Translations under genes and position numbers: made by a program | Assembly: GCA_011799875.1 (NCBI GenBank) | Contig: CM022302.1 | Span: forward strand, 50,471,381-50,535,380 | Direction: 5' to 3' | Source of the DNA: Thinopyrum elongatum | Taxonomy: Eukaryota > Streptophyta > Magnoliopsida > Poales > Poaceae | DNA: 64,000 bases | Shown here: positions 1-9,453 of the stretch, one piece after another | Layout of the letters: the number at the start of each line of letters is the position of its first letter | Position numbering within the stretch: position 1 is the first letter of the stretch | Notes under the pieces: model-generated | The model's database searches: none | Told to the model about the DNA's origin: nothing | Seen by the model: the letters and a program-made list of their open reading frames with translations, nothing else

Positions 1-443
1 TGGTGCTCGCATTAGAACCCGATACTCACCCTTGTCATCGTCAAATTCGTGAAGTTGGATGATGAGCTAGTGACCATCCACAAGGCGTCCTGGAACAGGA
101 TGCACTTTGCGCGTATGTACGGCCTGGTTCAGTAGTCCTGGAGGGGCCAGGAGAATGAGATTGCCATGTGTTGATCCGGCCCGACGGTCGTTGTGGATGG
201 GACACTCTACATGCTCGACCAGTCCCTTGGCTGAACGAGACCAGGGAGTGGGTGATGGTCGGCAGGCCGTGCGAGCTTGTGGCTATCGGCAGAAAGATCT
301 ACATGATCGACTGGGGGCTGAGCACGGTGACCATCGACATGGACACGGCGACCAGGGTGGACGGGTTCCTAGTTTTCTCGTCGACGAGCCCCCTGATGGA
401 TCATGACTTCCCGCCTAAGAAGTGTAGGGTCATCACCATCTGA
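1..443 (+). pseudogene. F-box/kelch-like gene remnant, 3' end
   Basis: A decayed coding stretch that enters from the left edge. The segment at 43-126 reads KLDDELVTIHKASWNRMHF in one frame; the reading then moves between frames and meets stops. The last open piece (168-443) contains REWVMVGRPCELVAIGRKIY and ends KKCRVITI before a TGA. The alternation of VVVDGTLYMLDQ, NETREWV and VAIGRKIYMID is the style of grass F-box/kelch-repeat proteins, in which repeats of this type form a beta-propeller that binds substrates for SCF ubiquitin ligases. This assignment rests on pattern recognition only. At least two frameshifts and several stops make it non-functional here. The 5' part with any F-box lies outside the window. 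It could instead belong to another grass beta-propeller family such as DUF1618. Confidence 0.4.
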
Positions 444-870
444 GGACCCTTACTAGCTGGCTTGCTTGTACCGTGAACTGAAATAACAATGCACGTTTTT
501 CTTTTCCTCTGGCTGTATATCGAATTCTGTATTTTGGTGAGACGGCTGTACATTGATTGAGTTTTAACTGTAACATGAGGAAAGGAAAGCTCAGGTTGTT
601 TATTCCTCGGTGAGTTATATGATTCTACTTGTTGAATGTGAATAAATTTTGATCGTAACAGGTTTTCGCCCTATCCCCATGGTGAAAACTGAAACAATGT
701 CAACATTCAGTGGATGGTATGGATTTTTTCCCACCAAACAGTAATGCTGAAAGTTGCAACCGTTGACAAACATAGCTTCACTACTTGCTCAGTTCCATCT
801 GCCCACTACAGCCGGGCACACTGGAAGCCACAGCCGGGCACACTCTAGGGATACTCGATTTGTCCAAGTT
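444..870. other. No gene seen; downstream flank of the F-box-like remnant
   Basis: AT-rich sequence with only short, unconvincing open frames. It contains a short imperfect duplication, CAGCCGGGCACACT at about 810 and 832. No transposon ends were recognised. Confidence 0.5.
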
Positions 871-1298
871 CCAATCAAATTCCCAATGCATCTCATTCCC
901 CGGAAAATTGCACTATCTGACTTTTTACACTCATCATGCTCATCATTGTTGCCCTCCTCGCACACTTGGTCATGCATTCTCCCTCTAGCAACTAAACGTG
1001 AGTCTGCTATACAAGGTGGCTATTTATAGAAGGTCAGGGAATGCACATGGCGTGTGGCCCAGAGATCACTCCTTCACAACTTCACATGTCAATTGCTGTG
1101 GCCATTTATTCCCACGGCAGGTGCTGTAAGTACTTTTGACGCTTTGTGGTGCCCATCTATGGTTTAAGCAACCCAAAACAAACTGAATATTGTAACAAAC
1201 AAGAAAAACACAACAATTGTGAAGTGGAGCAATAACAAGCATGTCTATAGTTTACACATGTCCCAATGTTCAAAGTTACGAACCTGCTGAGATAATGT
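871..1298. repeat. Duplicated segment, copy 1 (partner at 9927-11756)
   Basis: This segment is colinear with the second copy that starts near 9927. Shared stretches include AATTCCCAATGCATCTCAT, CATTCTCCCTCTAGCAACTA, CTGCTATACAAG, GACGCTTTGT and GTTCAAAGTT. The copy here lacks the Stowaway MITE and the A-tailed retroposon found in copy 2, so it shows the empty sites for both. It contains no coding sequence I can support. Confidence 0.75.
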
Positions 1299-1439
1299 CG
1301 CACGATGGCAGTGCGTTTCTTGGTGTAACTGTAACCGCGGATGATATTCTGTTGATTCTTGGAAAGTATGCACTACAAATGCTCTTGTCGGATGCACCTT
1401 GTTGAGAACCTATAATACTATACCAAAAGGTGTATTTTG

Positions 1440-1772
1440 AATCTAAGAAGCAATGGTTTTAAGGCACGGGGTTTTATTGTGTAAGAGGACATGGAAGATT
1501 CCATCGTTTGGAAATTCACAAAGGATGGGGTGTACTCTGCTTTGTCGGCCTACAAGGCTCAGTTTGAGGGACTCACTTCTTCGGATCTCTTTCATTTGGT
1601 GTGGAGGGTTTGGGTTACCCCTCGGTGCAAGTTCTTTGCTTGGCTTGTCCTTCAAAATTGGATTTGGACATCGGATCGCCTTATTCATCGCTGCTGGCCA
1701 AACTGTGGCCTCGGCCCACTTTGCAAGCAATGCCAGGATTCACCCGCCCATCTCCTCTTCCAATGCCCCTAC
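1440..1772 (+). pseudogene. LINE ORF2 C-terminal fragment (zf-RVT), left half
   Basis: The frame beginning at 1491 reads EDSIVWKFTKDGVYSALSAY and continues to the cysteine cluster CGLGPLCKQCQDSPAHLLF. This is the zf-RVT zinc-binding motif that follows the reverse transcriptase domain in plant L1-type LINEs. The frame is cut at 1772 by the copia element, which duplicated CCTAC, and the LINE sequence resumes at 6602. Only the C-terminal end of the LINE protein survives; the endonuclease and RT domains are absent. It is a dead, 5'-truncated LINE copy on the plus strand and the host of the copia insertion. Confidence 0.75.
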
Positions 1773-1915
1773 TGTTGAGGAACTATTGACAATACAATTG
1801 ATAGGGGTGCTGGTGCACATGTATAGGTACAAGGGTAGGCCTCTACCTCAACTATACAAGACTAGGAGGTGGGCCACAACTCCAATACATATGCAACACA
1901 AATATATACTCAACA
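1773..1915 (-). repeat. 3' LTR of the 4.8-kb copia element
   Basis: 143 bp bounded by TG and CA with short terminal inversion (TGTTGAG/CTCAACA). The polyprotein stop codon lies inside this LTR. Confidence 0.95.
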
Positions 1916-4900
1916 CCCCCCCCCCCTCCCCCCGCAGTCGAAGCGTCGCCGGAGACACAGAGACTGGACCGAAACTCCTCGAAGACGGGAGTTGGCAATC
2001 CCTTAGTCATCACGTCAGCAAACTGCTGTGACGTCGGAACGTGGAGAACCCGAACACGGCCAAGGGCAACGTGCTCACGCACAAAGTGAATATCGAGCTC
2101 AATATGCTTCGTACGTCGATGGTGCACCGGGTTGGCGGAGAGGTAGACCGCGCTGGCATTATCGCAGTAGACGAGAGTGGCTTTGTGAACCTCACAAAGC
2201 AACTCCTGAAGAAGCTGACGAAGCCAAGAGCACTCAGCCACGGCGTTGGCCACGGCTCGATACTCTGCCTCGGCGCTCGAGCGGGAGACCGTGGGCTGCC
2301 GCTTCGATGACCAAGAGATCAACGAGGGCCCAAGGTAGACGCAGTAGCCGGACGTGGAACGCCGAGTGTCGGGGCAGCCGGCCCAATCAGCATCCGAGTA
2401 GGCGACGAGGTCGAGGGAGGCGGAGGCCGTCAGAGTGAGTCCCATGGACATGGTGCCACGTATGTAACGAAGAATACGCTTCACCAAGGTCCAATGAGAG
2501 TCACGCGGGGCGTGCATGTGGAGACACACCTGCTGAACAGCATACTGCAGGTCGGGGCGAGTCAGCGTCAGGTACTGTAAAGCACCAACAATGGAGCGAT
2601 AGAACGCTGCATCGGACGCGAGAGACCCCTCCAAGGCAGAAACCTTCTCCTTCGTGTCGACGGGGGTGGACGCCGCCTTGCAGTTAAGCATACCGGCACG
2701 CTCCAGAAGCTCATGAGCATACTTCTGCTGATGCAGAAAGAAGCCGTCGGCCCGACGGACCACCTCGACGCCGAGGAAGTAGTGCAGAGGCCCCAAGTCC
2801 TTGAGGGCGAACTCGTCACGAAGACGAGCCGTCACTCGCTGAAGGAGCTCGGGGGCGGACGCCGTGAGTATGATGTCGTCGACGTAGAGCAGCAAATATG
2901 CAGTGTCGGCGCCCTGATGATACACAAAGAGTGAAGCATCGGAGCGAGTGGACTGAAAGCCCAGAGACTGTAGAAAGGTCGCGATACGCTGGTACCAAGC
3001 CCTGGGCGCCTGCTTCAACCCGTAAAGAGAACGGGAGAGCAAGCACACGAAGTCCGGATGTGCAGCGTCGATGAAACCAGTGGGCTGCTCACAGAACACC
3101 TGCTCGTCAAGATGACCATGCAAGAAGGCGTTGGAGACGTCCAGCTGGTGCACAGGCCATGCGCGTGAGACCGCCAACTGAAGAACCGTGCGGATCGTGC
3201 CCGGTTTAACAACCGGGGCGAAGGTGTCGGTGAAGTCCACACCCGCACGCTGCCGAAAGCCGCGAACCACCCATCGAGCCTTGTAGCGCTCGAGAGAACC
3301 GTCCGGGCGAGTCTTGTGGCGAAACACCCACTTGCCAGAGATGATGTTGGCACGAGGGGGTCGCGGAACAAGATGCCACGTGCGGTTGAGCTGCAAGGCG
3401 TCGAACTCCTCCTGCATCGCAGCTAGCCAGTGGGGATCCCGAAGGGCAGCGCGAGCGGAGGTGGGGATGGGTGACGGCGTCGAGGTCGAGGCAGCACACA
3501 CGTACTCGTCGGAGGAGTAGCGGGTGCTCGGCCGAAGCATACCGGCGAGGGCGCGAGTGATCACACCGACGGGCGGGATGGCACCGGCGGGGCCGGCCAG
3601 TGGCCCGCCTGCAGTGGCCGCGGGACCCGCTGCAGCGGCGGCCTCGGGCGAGGAGGCAGTGGCCGGCGAGTCGGCGGAGGCAGCCGAGCCAGCGGGTGTG
3701 GCGACGGGCGAGGTGGAAGTCGAGTCCGTCGCCGTAGTGGCGGCGCCGGTCGGGGAGGCGGGCGGAGTAGCCGCCACGGAAGGCTCAACCTCAGGCGAGG
3801 GAGCCGGAGACCCAGGGGTTCGATCGGACTCAACCTCAGGCGAGGGAGTTGAGAACCCGGGCGGCGGCGGAAGGCGCCGGGGTGGTGTTACAACCGGAGG
3901 CCACGACCGCGCTGCACTCCAAGCAGGGGGCGCGGGGGGCGGCGTCGTAGGAGCCGAGGCCGGAGGAACCTGAAAAAAAGGGAAAACCGTCTCGACAAAA
4001 TACACGTGCCTCGAGGTGTACACACGATGAGTGACAGGATCATAGCACCGGTAACCTTTGGTGTTAGGAGGATAGCCAAGAAAGATGCAGGGAACGGAAC
4101 ATGGTGCGAGTTTATGTGGCGTGGTGGAGGCGGTGCTAGGATAACAGAGACACCCAAAAATGCGAAGACCGTCGTAGGACGGCGGTGTGCCGAAGAGAAG
4201 ATGATGAGGGGCGTAGTTCCACCGAGGGCGACACGGACGGATATTAACTAACAAGGTGGCGGTGGCGAGAGCATCGGGCCAGAACCGAGCAGGCACGTTA
4301 GAGTGGAAAAGCAACGTGCGGACGCAATCATTAAGAGTGCGGAGGATGCGCTCGGCGCGGCCGTTCTGCTGGGACGTGTAAGGACAGGTCAGACGGAAGA
4401 TGGTGCCGTGAGAGGCAAGAAGGGTGCGAAGAGCGACGTTGTCAAACTCTTTTCCGTTATCGGTTTGGAGTGCAAGGATGGTGCGACCGAACTGTGTGGT
4501 GACATAGGAATAAAATGAGGTGAGTGTGGCTAAAGCATCGGATTTACGACGAAGAGGAAAAGTCCACACGTAGTGGGAATAATCATCTAAGATCACCAAG
4601 TAGTATAGGTAGCCCGTGTTACTTGCAACGGGAGACGTCCAAACGTCACTATGAAGTAACTGAAACGGAAAGGTGGAAACTGTGGTGGACGCACTAAAGG
4701 GAAGACGGACGTGCTTGCCAAGGCGACAAGCCTCACAAGAATGTTCATCGAGCTTATTAGATGAGAAAGAAAAACTTCTAAGAATCTGACGCAAAACAGC
4801 GGGGTTGGGGTGGCCCAATCGAGCATGCCAAAGGTCGATGCCGGCAGCAAGGGCGACAGGTGTGGAGGTGGGGGCGCCGGCGTGCACGGGATAGAGCTCA

Positions 4901-5784
4901 CCGGGGCTATCACAACGGTGAAGTACCATCCGGGTACGGGCGTCCTTCACAGAAAACCCGGCAGCGTCAAATTCAACAGTAAGTGGATTCTCACGAGTAA
5001 GACGACGAACGGAAACTAAGCTAGTGACTAAGTCAGGTGAAACTAAGACATTAGACATGGTGATAGGAGTGGAAGTAGAAGGAAAACTAGTGCTACCGAT
5101 ATGAGTGATAGGTAAAGAAGAACCGTTGCCAACGGTGATGCGAGTGGGTGTGTGAACGGGAGTAGAAGAGGATAGGATACCGGGATGAGCTGTCATGTGC
5201 GCAGTAGCACCTGAGTCCATGTACCAGTCGCCTCCACCGCCGTAGCCACGCGGCGAGGGCACGGAGGGCAGGGCGGCGAGGAGGGCGGGATCCCACGGCG
5301 CAGGTACCTGTGGCGGCGGCGGAGCTCCATAAGACGGCACCTGAGCAGGCGGGCCGTAACCACCGAGGGGCGGGGACGAGAGAGGAGCGCCGTAGCCGGT
5401 GCCAGCCGGCTGATACGACACACCGAAGAACGCCTGGTGGCCCGTGGGGTGGGGGCCGAGGAGGCTTGGAGCAGGAGCCCGCGGGACGGGCATGTGATAA
5501 GCATGCACGACGCCCATCCACGGGTTCTGCCCGGCCGCCCACGACGGGAGCGGCTGCTGGTGGCATGGCGCACTGCCGCCACCCTGGGCCGGCTGCTGCT
5601 GCTGCTGCTGACGACGGCCGCCGCCGCCCCGCCGGTTGCGCCGGCCTCCGCCGCCTTGCGGCTGCTGAGGGGGCGCGGGTGGCGCGGGCGGCAGCGTGTA
5701 ATACTCGGCTGGCGCAGGTGGAGCTGGCGGGCGGGGCGCGGTCGGTGGAGTCGGCCCGCCACGGGTGGTGCCGGGAAAGTCCAT
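1852..5784 (-). CDS. Copia pol polyprotein (PR-INT-RT-RNase H), intact frame
   Basis: The 1310-residue frame has no internal stop. Residues 1 to about 180 are Pro/Gly/Gln/Arg-rich with no UBN2-type Gag domain and no CCHC zinc knuckle. The aspartic protease signature WYMDSGATAHM lies near residue 187. A GAG-pre-integrase segment LWHARLGHPN follows near 320. The integrase core shows its D, D and E in HSDVW (near 378), QTDNGKEF (near 440) and NGRAERI (near 476), with family-typical spacing. The reverse transcriptase has KWVFRHKTRPDGSLERYKAR near 830 and the catalytic YVDD near 967. RNase H has YSDADWAG near 1128 and SSAEAEYRA. All catalytic motifs look intact, so the enzymes could be functional. 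The start at 5784 is the first ATG of the long frame; the upstream leader does not encode a Gag. The final residues run through the polypurine tract into the 3' LTR. Confidence 0.92.
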   Translation of the reverse strand: MDFPGTTRGGPTPPTAPRPPAPPAPAEYYTLPPAPPAPPQQPQGGGGRRNRRGGGGRRQQQQQQPAQGGGSAPCHQQPLPSWAAGQNPWMGVVHAYHMPVPRAPAPSLLGPHPTGHQAFFGVSYQPAGTGYGAPLSSPPLGGYGPPAQVPSYGAPPPPQVPAPWDPALLAALPSVPSPRGYGGGGDWYMDSGATAHMTAHPGILSSSTPVHTPTRITVGNGSSLPITHIGSTSFPSTSTPITMSNVLVSPDLVTSLVSVRRLTRENPLTVEFDAAGFSVKDARTRMVLHRCDSPGELYPVHAGAPTSTPVALAAGIDLWHARLGHPNPAVLRQILRSFSFSSNKLDEHSCEACRLGKHVRLPFSASTTVSTFPFQLLHSDVWTSPVASNTGYLYYLVILDDYSHYVWTFPLRRKSDALATLTSFYSYVTTQFGRTILALQTDNGKEFDNVALRTLLASHGTIFRLTCPYTSQQNGRAERILRTLNDCVRTLLFHSNVPARFWPDALATATLLVNIRPCRPRWNYAPHHLLFGTPPSYDGLRIFGCLCYPSTASTTPHKLAPCSVPCIFLGYPPNTKGYRCYDPVTHRVYTSRHVYFVETVFPFFQVPPASAPTTPPPAPPAWSAARSWPPVVTPPRRLPPPPGFSTPSPEVESDRTPGSPAPSPEVEPSVAATPPASPTGAATTATDSTSTSPVATPAGSAASADSPATASSPEAAAAAGPAATAGGPLAGPAGAIPPVGVITRALAGMLRPSTRYSSDEYVCAASTSTPSPIPTSARAALRDPHWLAAMQEEFDALQLNRTWHLVPRPPRANIISGKWVFRHKTRPDGSLERYKARWVVRGFRQRAGVDFTDTFAPVVKPGTIRTVLQLAVSRAWPVHQLDVSNAFLHGHLDEQVFCEQPTGFIDAAHPDFVCLLSRSLYGLKQAPRAWYQRIATFLQSLGFQSTRSDASLFVYHQGADTAYLLLYVDDIILTASAPELLQRVTARLRDEFALKDLGPLHYFLGVEVVRRADGFFLHQQKYAHELLERAGMLNCKAASTPVDTKEKVSALEGSLASDAAFYRSIVGALQYLTLTRPDLQYAVQQVCLHMHAPRDSHWTLVKRILRYIRGTMSMGLTLTASASLDLVAYSDADWAGCPDTRRSTSGYCVYLGPSLISWSSKRQPTVSRSSAEAEYRAVANAVAECSWLRQLLQELLCEVHKATLVYCDNASAVYLSANPVHHRRTKHIELDIHFVREHVALGRVRVLHVPTSQQFADVMTKGLPTPVFEEFRSSLCVSGDASTAGGGGGGVEYIFVLHMYWSCGPPPSLV
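1916..1933 (-). other. Polypurine tract of the copia element
   Basis: On the minus strand this reads six G, one A, then eleven G, directly against the 3' LTR. This is where plus-strand DNA synthesis would be primed. It is also translated as a run of glycines near the end of the polyprotein. Confidence 0.85.
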
Positions 5785-6446
5785 CGGTGCAGCGGCGGGG
5801 TGGGTTGGCGCGGTTCGGGAGAAGGAGGTTTAGGGTTTTGGGAGCAGCGGCGCGGCAGAGAGCGTCGGCGGCTGATGGCGCGAGGCTAGCGGCGCGAGCA
5901 GGGACGCAGCTGCGCGGCTCGAGCTGGCGATCGGGAGCAGCGCGTACAGGCGATCGCGATCGGGCGAGGAGCGGCTCGGTGGAGCGGGCGGCTCGGGGAC
6001 TCGCGGGGCAGCAGGGAGCGATCCGCGGCAGCAGGGAGTGATGCGGCGTGGCAGCAGGCGATCGGGAGGATCGGGCTGCGCGGGACGGTCCTTTTGGCCA
6101 CGACAACGCACGTACGTAGACTTGGAACTAAGCAGGCAAGCACACAGCTCGATGGATTTTCCACTGAGCTAGCTTCAACGTACTAGCACGTACGTATCAA
6201 GCCGGCGACTTGGATCGGGTTAGCGAGGACGCGGTGGCTGGCGATCGGGATCGATCTTGCTAGCTGCTGGCGATCGGGATCGATCGGGCTAGCAGCAGCA
6301 AGCGAAGACGCGGCGGCTGGCGATCGGGAAGCGACGCGGCGGCTGGCGATCGGGAGAGTGGGCGGAAGCGGGTGGAAGCGGCGGCGGCGGCGGCGGCGCG
6401 TGGAGGCACGGCGGCGGCGGCGGCGGCTAGGGTTAGGATCGTGCTG
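5785..6446 (-). other. Copia leader, GC-rich, with short tandem repeats
   Basis: The region between the primer-binding site and the pol ATG is where gag would normally begin. It holds GC-rich sequence with repeated CTGGCGATCGGGA-type units (about 6237-6357), a CGG-rich tract (about 6378-6427) and open frames of biased composition. None of the frames resembles Gag. Confidence 0.6.
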
Positions 6447-6458
6447 CGATAGATACCA
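6447..6458 (-). other. Primer-binding site of the copia element
   Basis: The minus strand reads TGGTATCTATCG directly after the 5' LTR. The first seven bases match the usual plant copia site complementary to initiator methionine tRNA (TGGTATCAGAGC); the rest diverge. Confidence 0.65.
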
Positions 6459-6601
6459 TGTTGAGGAACTATTGACAATACAATTGATAGGGGTGCTGGT
6501 GCACATATATAGGTACAAGGGTAGGCCTCTACCTCAACTATACAAGACTAGGAGGTGGGCCACAACTCCAATACATATGCAACACAAATATATACTCAAC
6601 A
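6459..6601 (-). repeat. 5' LTR of the 4.8-kb copia element
   Basis: 143 bp, nearly identical to the copy at 1773-1915, flanked on its outer side by CCTAC. Confidence 0.95.
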
Positions 6602-6998
6602 CCTACACTACCTGCATTTAGAATCATATGCTTTCATGGCTTTGCATGCAGCACATCTCTACGGAAACATGGCAGACGAGGGCTCCAGTGAGAGAACGGT
6701 GGAACGGCAACCTTCAGAGTCGCCTTAGACCCTCCAAGGCGCTCCCCTCTTTGATGATGCTCATCTCTTGGGAGATATGGACGGAACGTAATGCTAGAGT
6801 CTTCTGAAACACGGCCATCCCTTCCATGATTCTTATAAGTTGGATCAAAGAGGAGGTGTCTCATTGGGTGATGGCAGGTGCGAAGCACATGAGTGTTGTA
6901 ATGCCGCAAGAGTAGACCTTTTAAGTTGCCACTTCGCGACTCTTGTTCGAAACCTCCTTTCATAATCAATGAAATTGCAAATCTTTTGCCTTGTTTCA
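6602..6998 (+). pseudogene. LINE ORF2 C-terminal fragment, right half, and LINE tail
   Basis: Continuation of the LINE interrupted at 1772. The plus strand at about 6690-6914 reads VRERWNGNLQSRLRP, LPSLMMLISWEIWTERNARV, one in-frame TGA, then ILISWIKEEVSHWVMAGAKH and MSVVMPQE before a TAG. Tracts of the form LISWEIWTERNARVF are typical of the end of grass LINE proteins. The following AT-rich tail with AATCAATGAAATTGCAAATC and an A-run near 7000 fits a LINE 3' end. Confidence 0.7.
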
Positions 6999-7620
6999 AC
7001 AAAAAAGGTGATTTGCATCACTTGAGGGCCTATGATGCTCTGCCATGCTCCTTACTTTGTTTTAGCTGCTATACACACAAACCTTGTTTCTTTTTTCCTT
7101 TTGAGGTGATGTGCATCGAGTTTTAACTTGCTAAAAAGTTCATGCACATGGTTTAGGTTCATCATTTTCTCACGCCTGACATACATTTGTTTTGCACTTC
7201 ATGAAAATGCTACCCTCGTTGTAAATGTATTGACAGCCGGACAGGTTAGCACTGTCAGTTTATCACTGAAAAATGAAAATAGAACATCTCCGAAAGTTGG
7301 AAAGCATTGAGGCGGAATCATTTCATTTTTCATGTTTTTCTTTCTAATGTTCATTGTTTTGGATATAGCTCAACATTCATGCCGAATGGGAGCTCATTCT
7401 TCATGGTGTTGACTATATATCCCCTGTTCTAGTTTATAAACATGCCCTGTTATAGACTAATAAGATTATAAAACAAGATTATAAACATGCCCTGTTCTAG
7501 TTTTTTTCAAGAAACAGAGCAATATCTTTCATTATAAAACAAAAACAGCAACTAACACTCAATGGGAACTATTGTTCCTGGATATGTTGTTCCTAAGCGG
7601 ACAGCAGCTGCAGGTCACGC
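6999..7620. other. No gene seen
   Basis: AT-rich spacer between the LINE tail and the Harbinger element. AACATGCCCTGTT occurs twice (about 7440 and 7484), suggesting a small local duplication. The open frames are short and unlike known proteins. Confidence 0.5.
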
Positions 7621-7649
7621 TTAGGCCATTTCTAACCGATCCTCTATAA

Positions 7650-7690
7650 CCAGTTAGTGGAGTAAAATTCAAATTTACTCCACTAACTGG
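7650..7690. repeat. Perfect subterminal palindrome of the Harbinger element
   Basis: Arms of 17 bp (CCAGTTAGTGGAGTAAA and its complement) surround a 7-bp loop, close to the left terminal repeat. Subterminal motifs of this sort are candidate transposase or Myb-partner binding sites. Confidence 0.8.
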
Positions 7691-8184
7691 CATCTAGCGG
7701 ATCCCCTATCCGCCGTTAGTGGAGTATATTTTTACTTCATCCCCAAAAACTTCCCTATTTTTACTCCACCAATACGCGACCGAGTAAAAATCTGTGGCTC
7801 GCTCTCTCCTCCGTGCGGCCGCTGCATCTTCGCCGGCCCCGCCGCTACCTCATTCCATCCCTTACCCTCCGCTGCCGTTCTGCCCATCAGCCAGCCCTTT
7901 CAGACCTCGTCGCCCTCACTAGAATCATGGTGAGATACCGCTGCCATCGCCATTGTTGATTCGTCTGTTTTCTTTCGAGTTTCTTCTTTTTCTAGCAGCC
8001 GCCACATCTCACCTTGCTTGAGCACCGCTGCAGGTCACCCGCCGCTCGCCGCTTCAGTCTAAGGAAAGCCGCCTGGCTTTTGCACCACCACTGCACCCCA
8101 AGTGTTCGAAAAATTGCCTAGGTGAGTTTTTTTGTTTCTCTTTGAACCGAGCCGTTTGATTGAACTGAACCATTTGGATTGTAG

Positions 8185-9453
8185 ATGAAGAGGTTGAGCG
8201 AGATGGCGTTGGAGGACTCGTCGTCGTCCGAAGAGGAGGAAGAAGGCGACGATGACTTTGACATCGTTTTAGGCATGATTTTCAATGATGATGTTCGACG
8301 GCCAATGAGAGGATCACAATTTGGCCGCATACACATCAACCGTGATAGAGCGAAGGGCCATGCCAAGATCATGGGAGATTACTTTGATCCAAACCCAACC
8401 TATCCGGAGAAGTACTTTCGCCGACGCTTTCGGATGCACACAAGTCTTTTTCTGACCATTGCAAAAGCCGTTGAGAGATATGATGACTAGTTCAAACTCC
8501 GAAGAAATGCATATAGAGATATCAGTGCAAGCCTTCTGATGAAATGCATTGCGGCTGTTCGAGTCTTGGCATATGGGTGTTCTGCCGATGCAATTGATGA
8601 CTATGTATGCATTGGCGAAAACATAATCTTGGAGGTTGTTCGAAGGTTCACCAAAGCAGTGATCGCTATCTTTGGCCCAGAGTACTTGAGAGAACCAACC
8701 GAGGAAGACACACAAAGGCTGATGACTGAGAGTGAAGCAAGAGGACGGCCAAGGATGCTTGGATCACTTGACTGTATGCACTAGAGATGGAAGAATTGTC
8801 CCATGGGTTGGAAGGGTCAGTACAAAGGCCACGTCAACAGTCCAATGATCATTCTTGAGGCAGTTGCATTGAAGGATCTTCGGATATGGCATTCATTCTT
8901 TTTTCTGCCTGGCTCTCACAATGACTTGAATGTGCTATCGAGATCACGTCTGTTTTCCAGGCTTATGAAAGGTGAAGCTCCCGCTTGCGAGTACTCGGTC
9001 AACAGGCATAACTACTCGATGGGTTACTACCTTGCGGATGGCATCTATCCATCATGGGCCACCTTAGTCAAAACAATTCCGCGTCCAAAAGGTAACAAAA
9101 ACACTCACTTTGCCCAATGTCAAGAAACTGCAAGGAAAGATGTGGAAAGAGCCTTTGGCGTGCTTCAGAAGCGCTTTGCAATTGTTCGTGGCCCTGCCGA
9201 GTACTGGAACTCTAAGGTTCTATGGCGAATCATGACTTGTTGCATCATATTGCATAACATGATCATTGATGACGAGAGAGATATGCCTGAAAACTTTTGG
9301 TACATCACCCACGGGACTCAGGTTGAGCCAGAGTATGATACAAACAGGATCTTGCATTCCTTGAGGGGCATCGCAAGGTGGAGAACCGTCAAGTTCATAC
9401 TCAGATCTTGTTATCTTGTTGAGCATCATTGGCAACGTCTAAGTGAGTCCTAG
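8185..9453 (+). pseudogene. PIF/Harbinger transposase (DDE_Tnp_4 / plant transposon protein)
   Basis: One frame runs from ATG 8185 to TAG 9453, about 422 codons, interrupted by TAG at 8488-8490 and at 8782-8784. It begins with an acidic serine/glutamate stretch. The protein shows RDISASLLMKCIAAVRVLAY, the first catalytic Asp in GSLDCMH, the second in LPGSHNDLNVL and the Glu in DVERAFGVLQKRF: the DDE triad that cuts the transposon ends in the nucleus. Both stops fall where the family normally has Trp (after RYDD and within the CMHWRW motif). A 63-nt intron probably precedes the ATG (donor GTGAGT at 8122, acceptor TTGTAG ending at 8184). The C-terminal 30 residues may carry small compensating frameshifts. 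The protein cannot be made full-length without readthrough. Confidence 0.9.

Larger units (their letters stand above)
1773..6601 (-). mobile_element. Complete copia LTR retrotransposon, 4829 bp
   Basis: The element has 143-bp LTRs that start TGTTGAG and end CTCAACA, a perfect 5-bp target duplication CCTAC (1768-1772 and 6602-6606), a primer-binding site touching the 5' LTR, a polypurine tract touching the 3' LTR, and one uninterrupted polyprotein frame. By eye the LTRs differ at one base (G/A in CACATGTATA versus CACATATATA), so the insertion is recent: one change in 143 bp is compatible with a few hundred thousand years at commonly used grass rates, with wide error. The domain order PR-INT-RT-RH identifies the Copia superfamily. 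The short LTR and length near 4.8 kb resemble the Hopscotch/Retrofit group, which is an inference. A Gag domain of normal size is missing. The target is the zf-RVT part of an older LINE. Confidence 0.95.

Noticed and set aside
5093..6106. Long minus-strand frame of 337 codons and plus-strand frames of 243 and 150 codons over the copia 5' region
   Set aside because: They overlap the real pol frame or the GC-rich leader in other frames and are rich in Pro/Ala/Arg with no domain.
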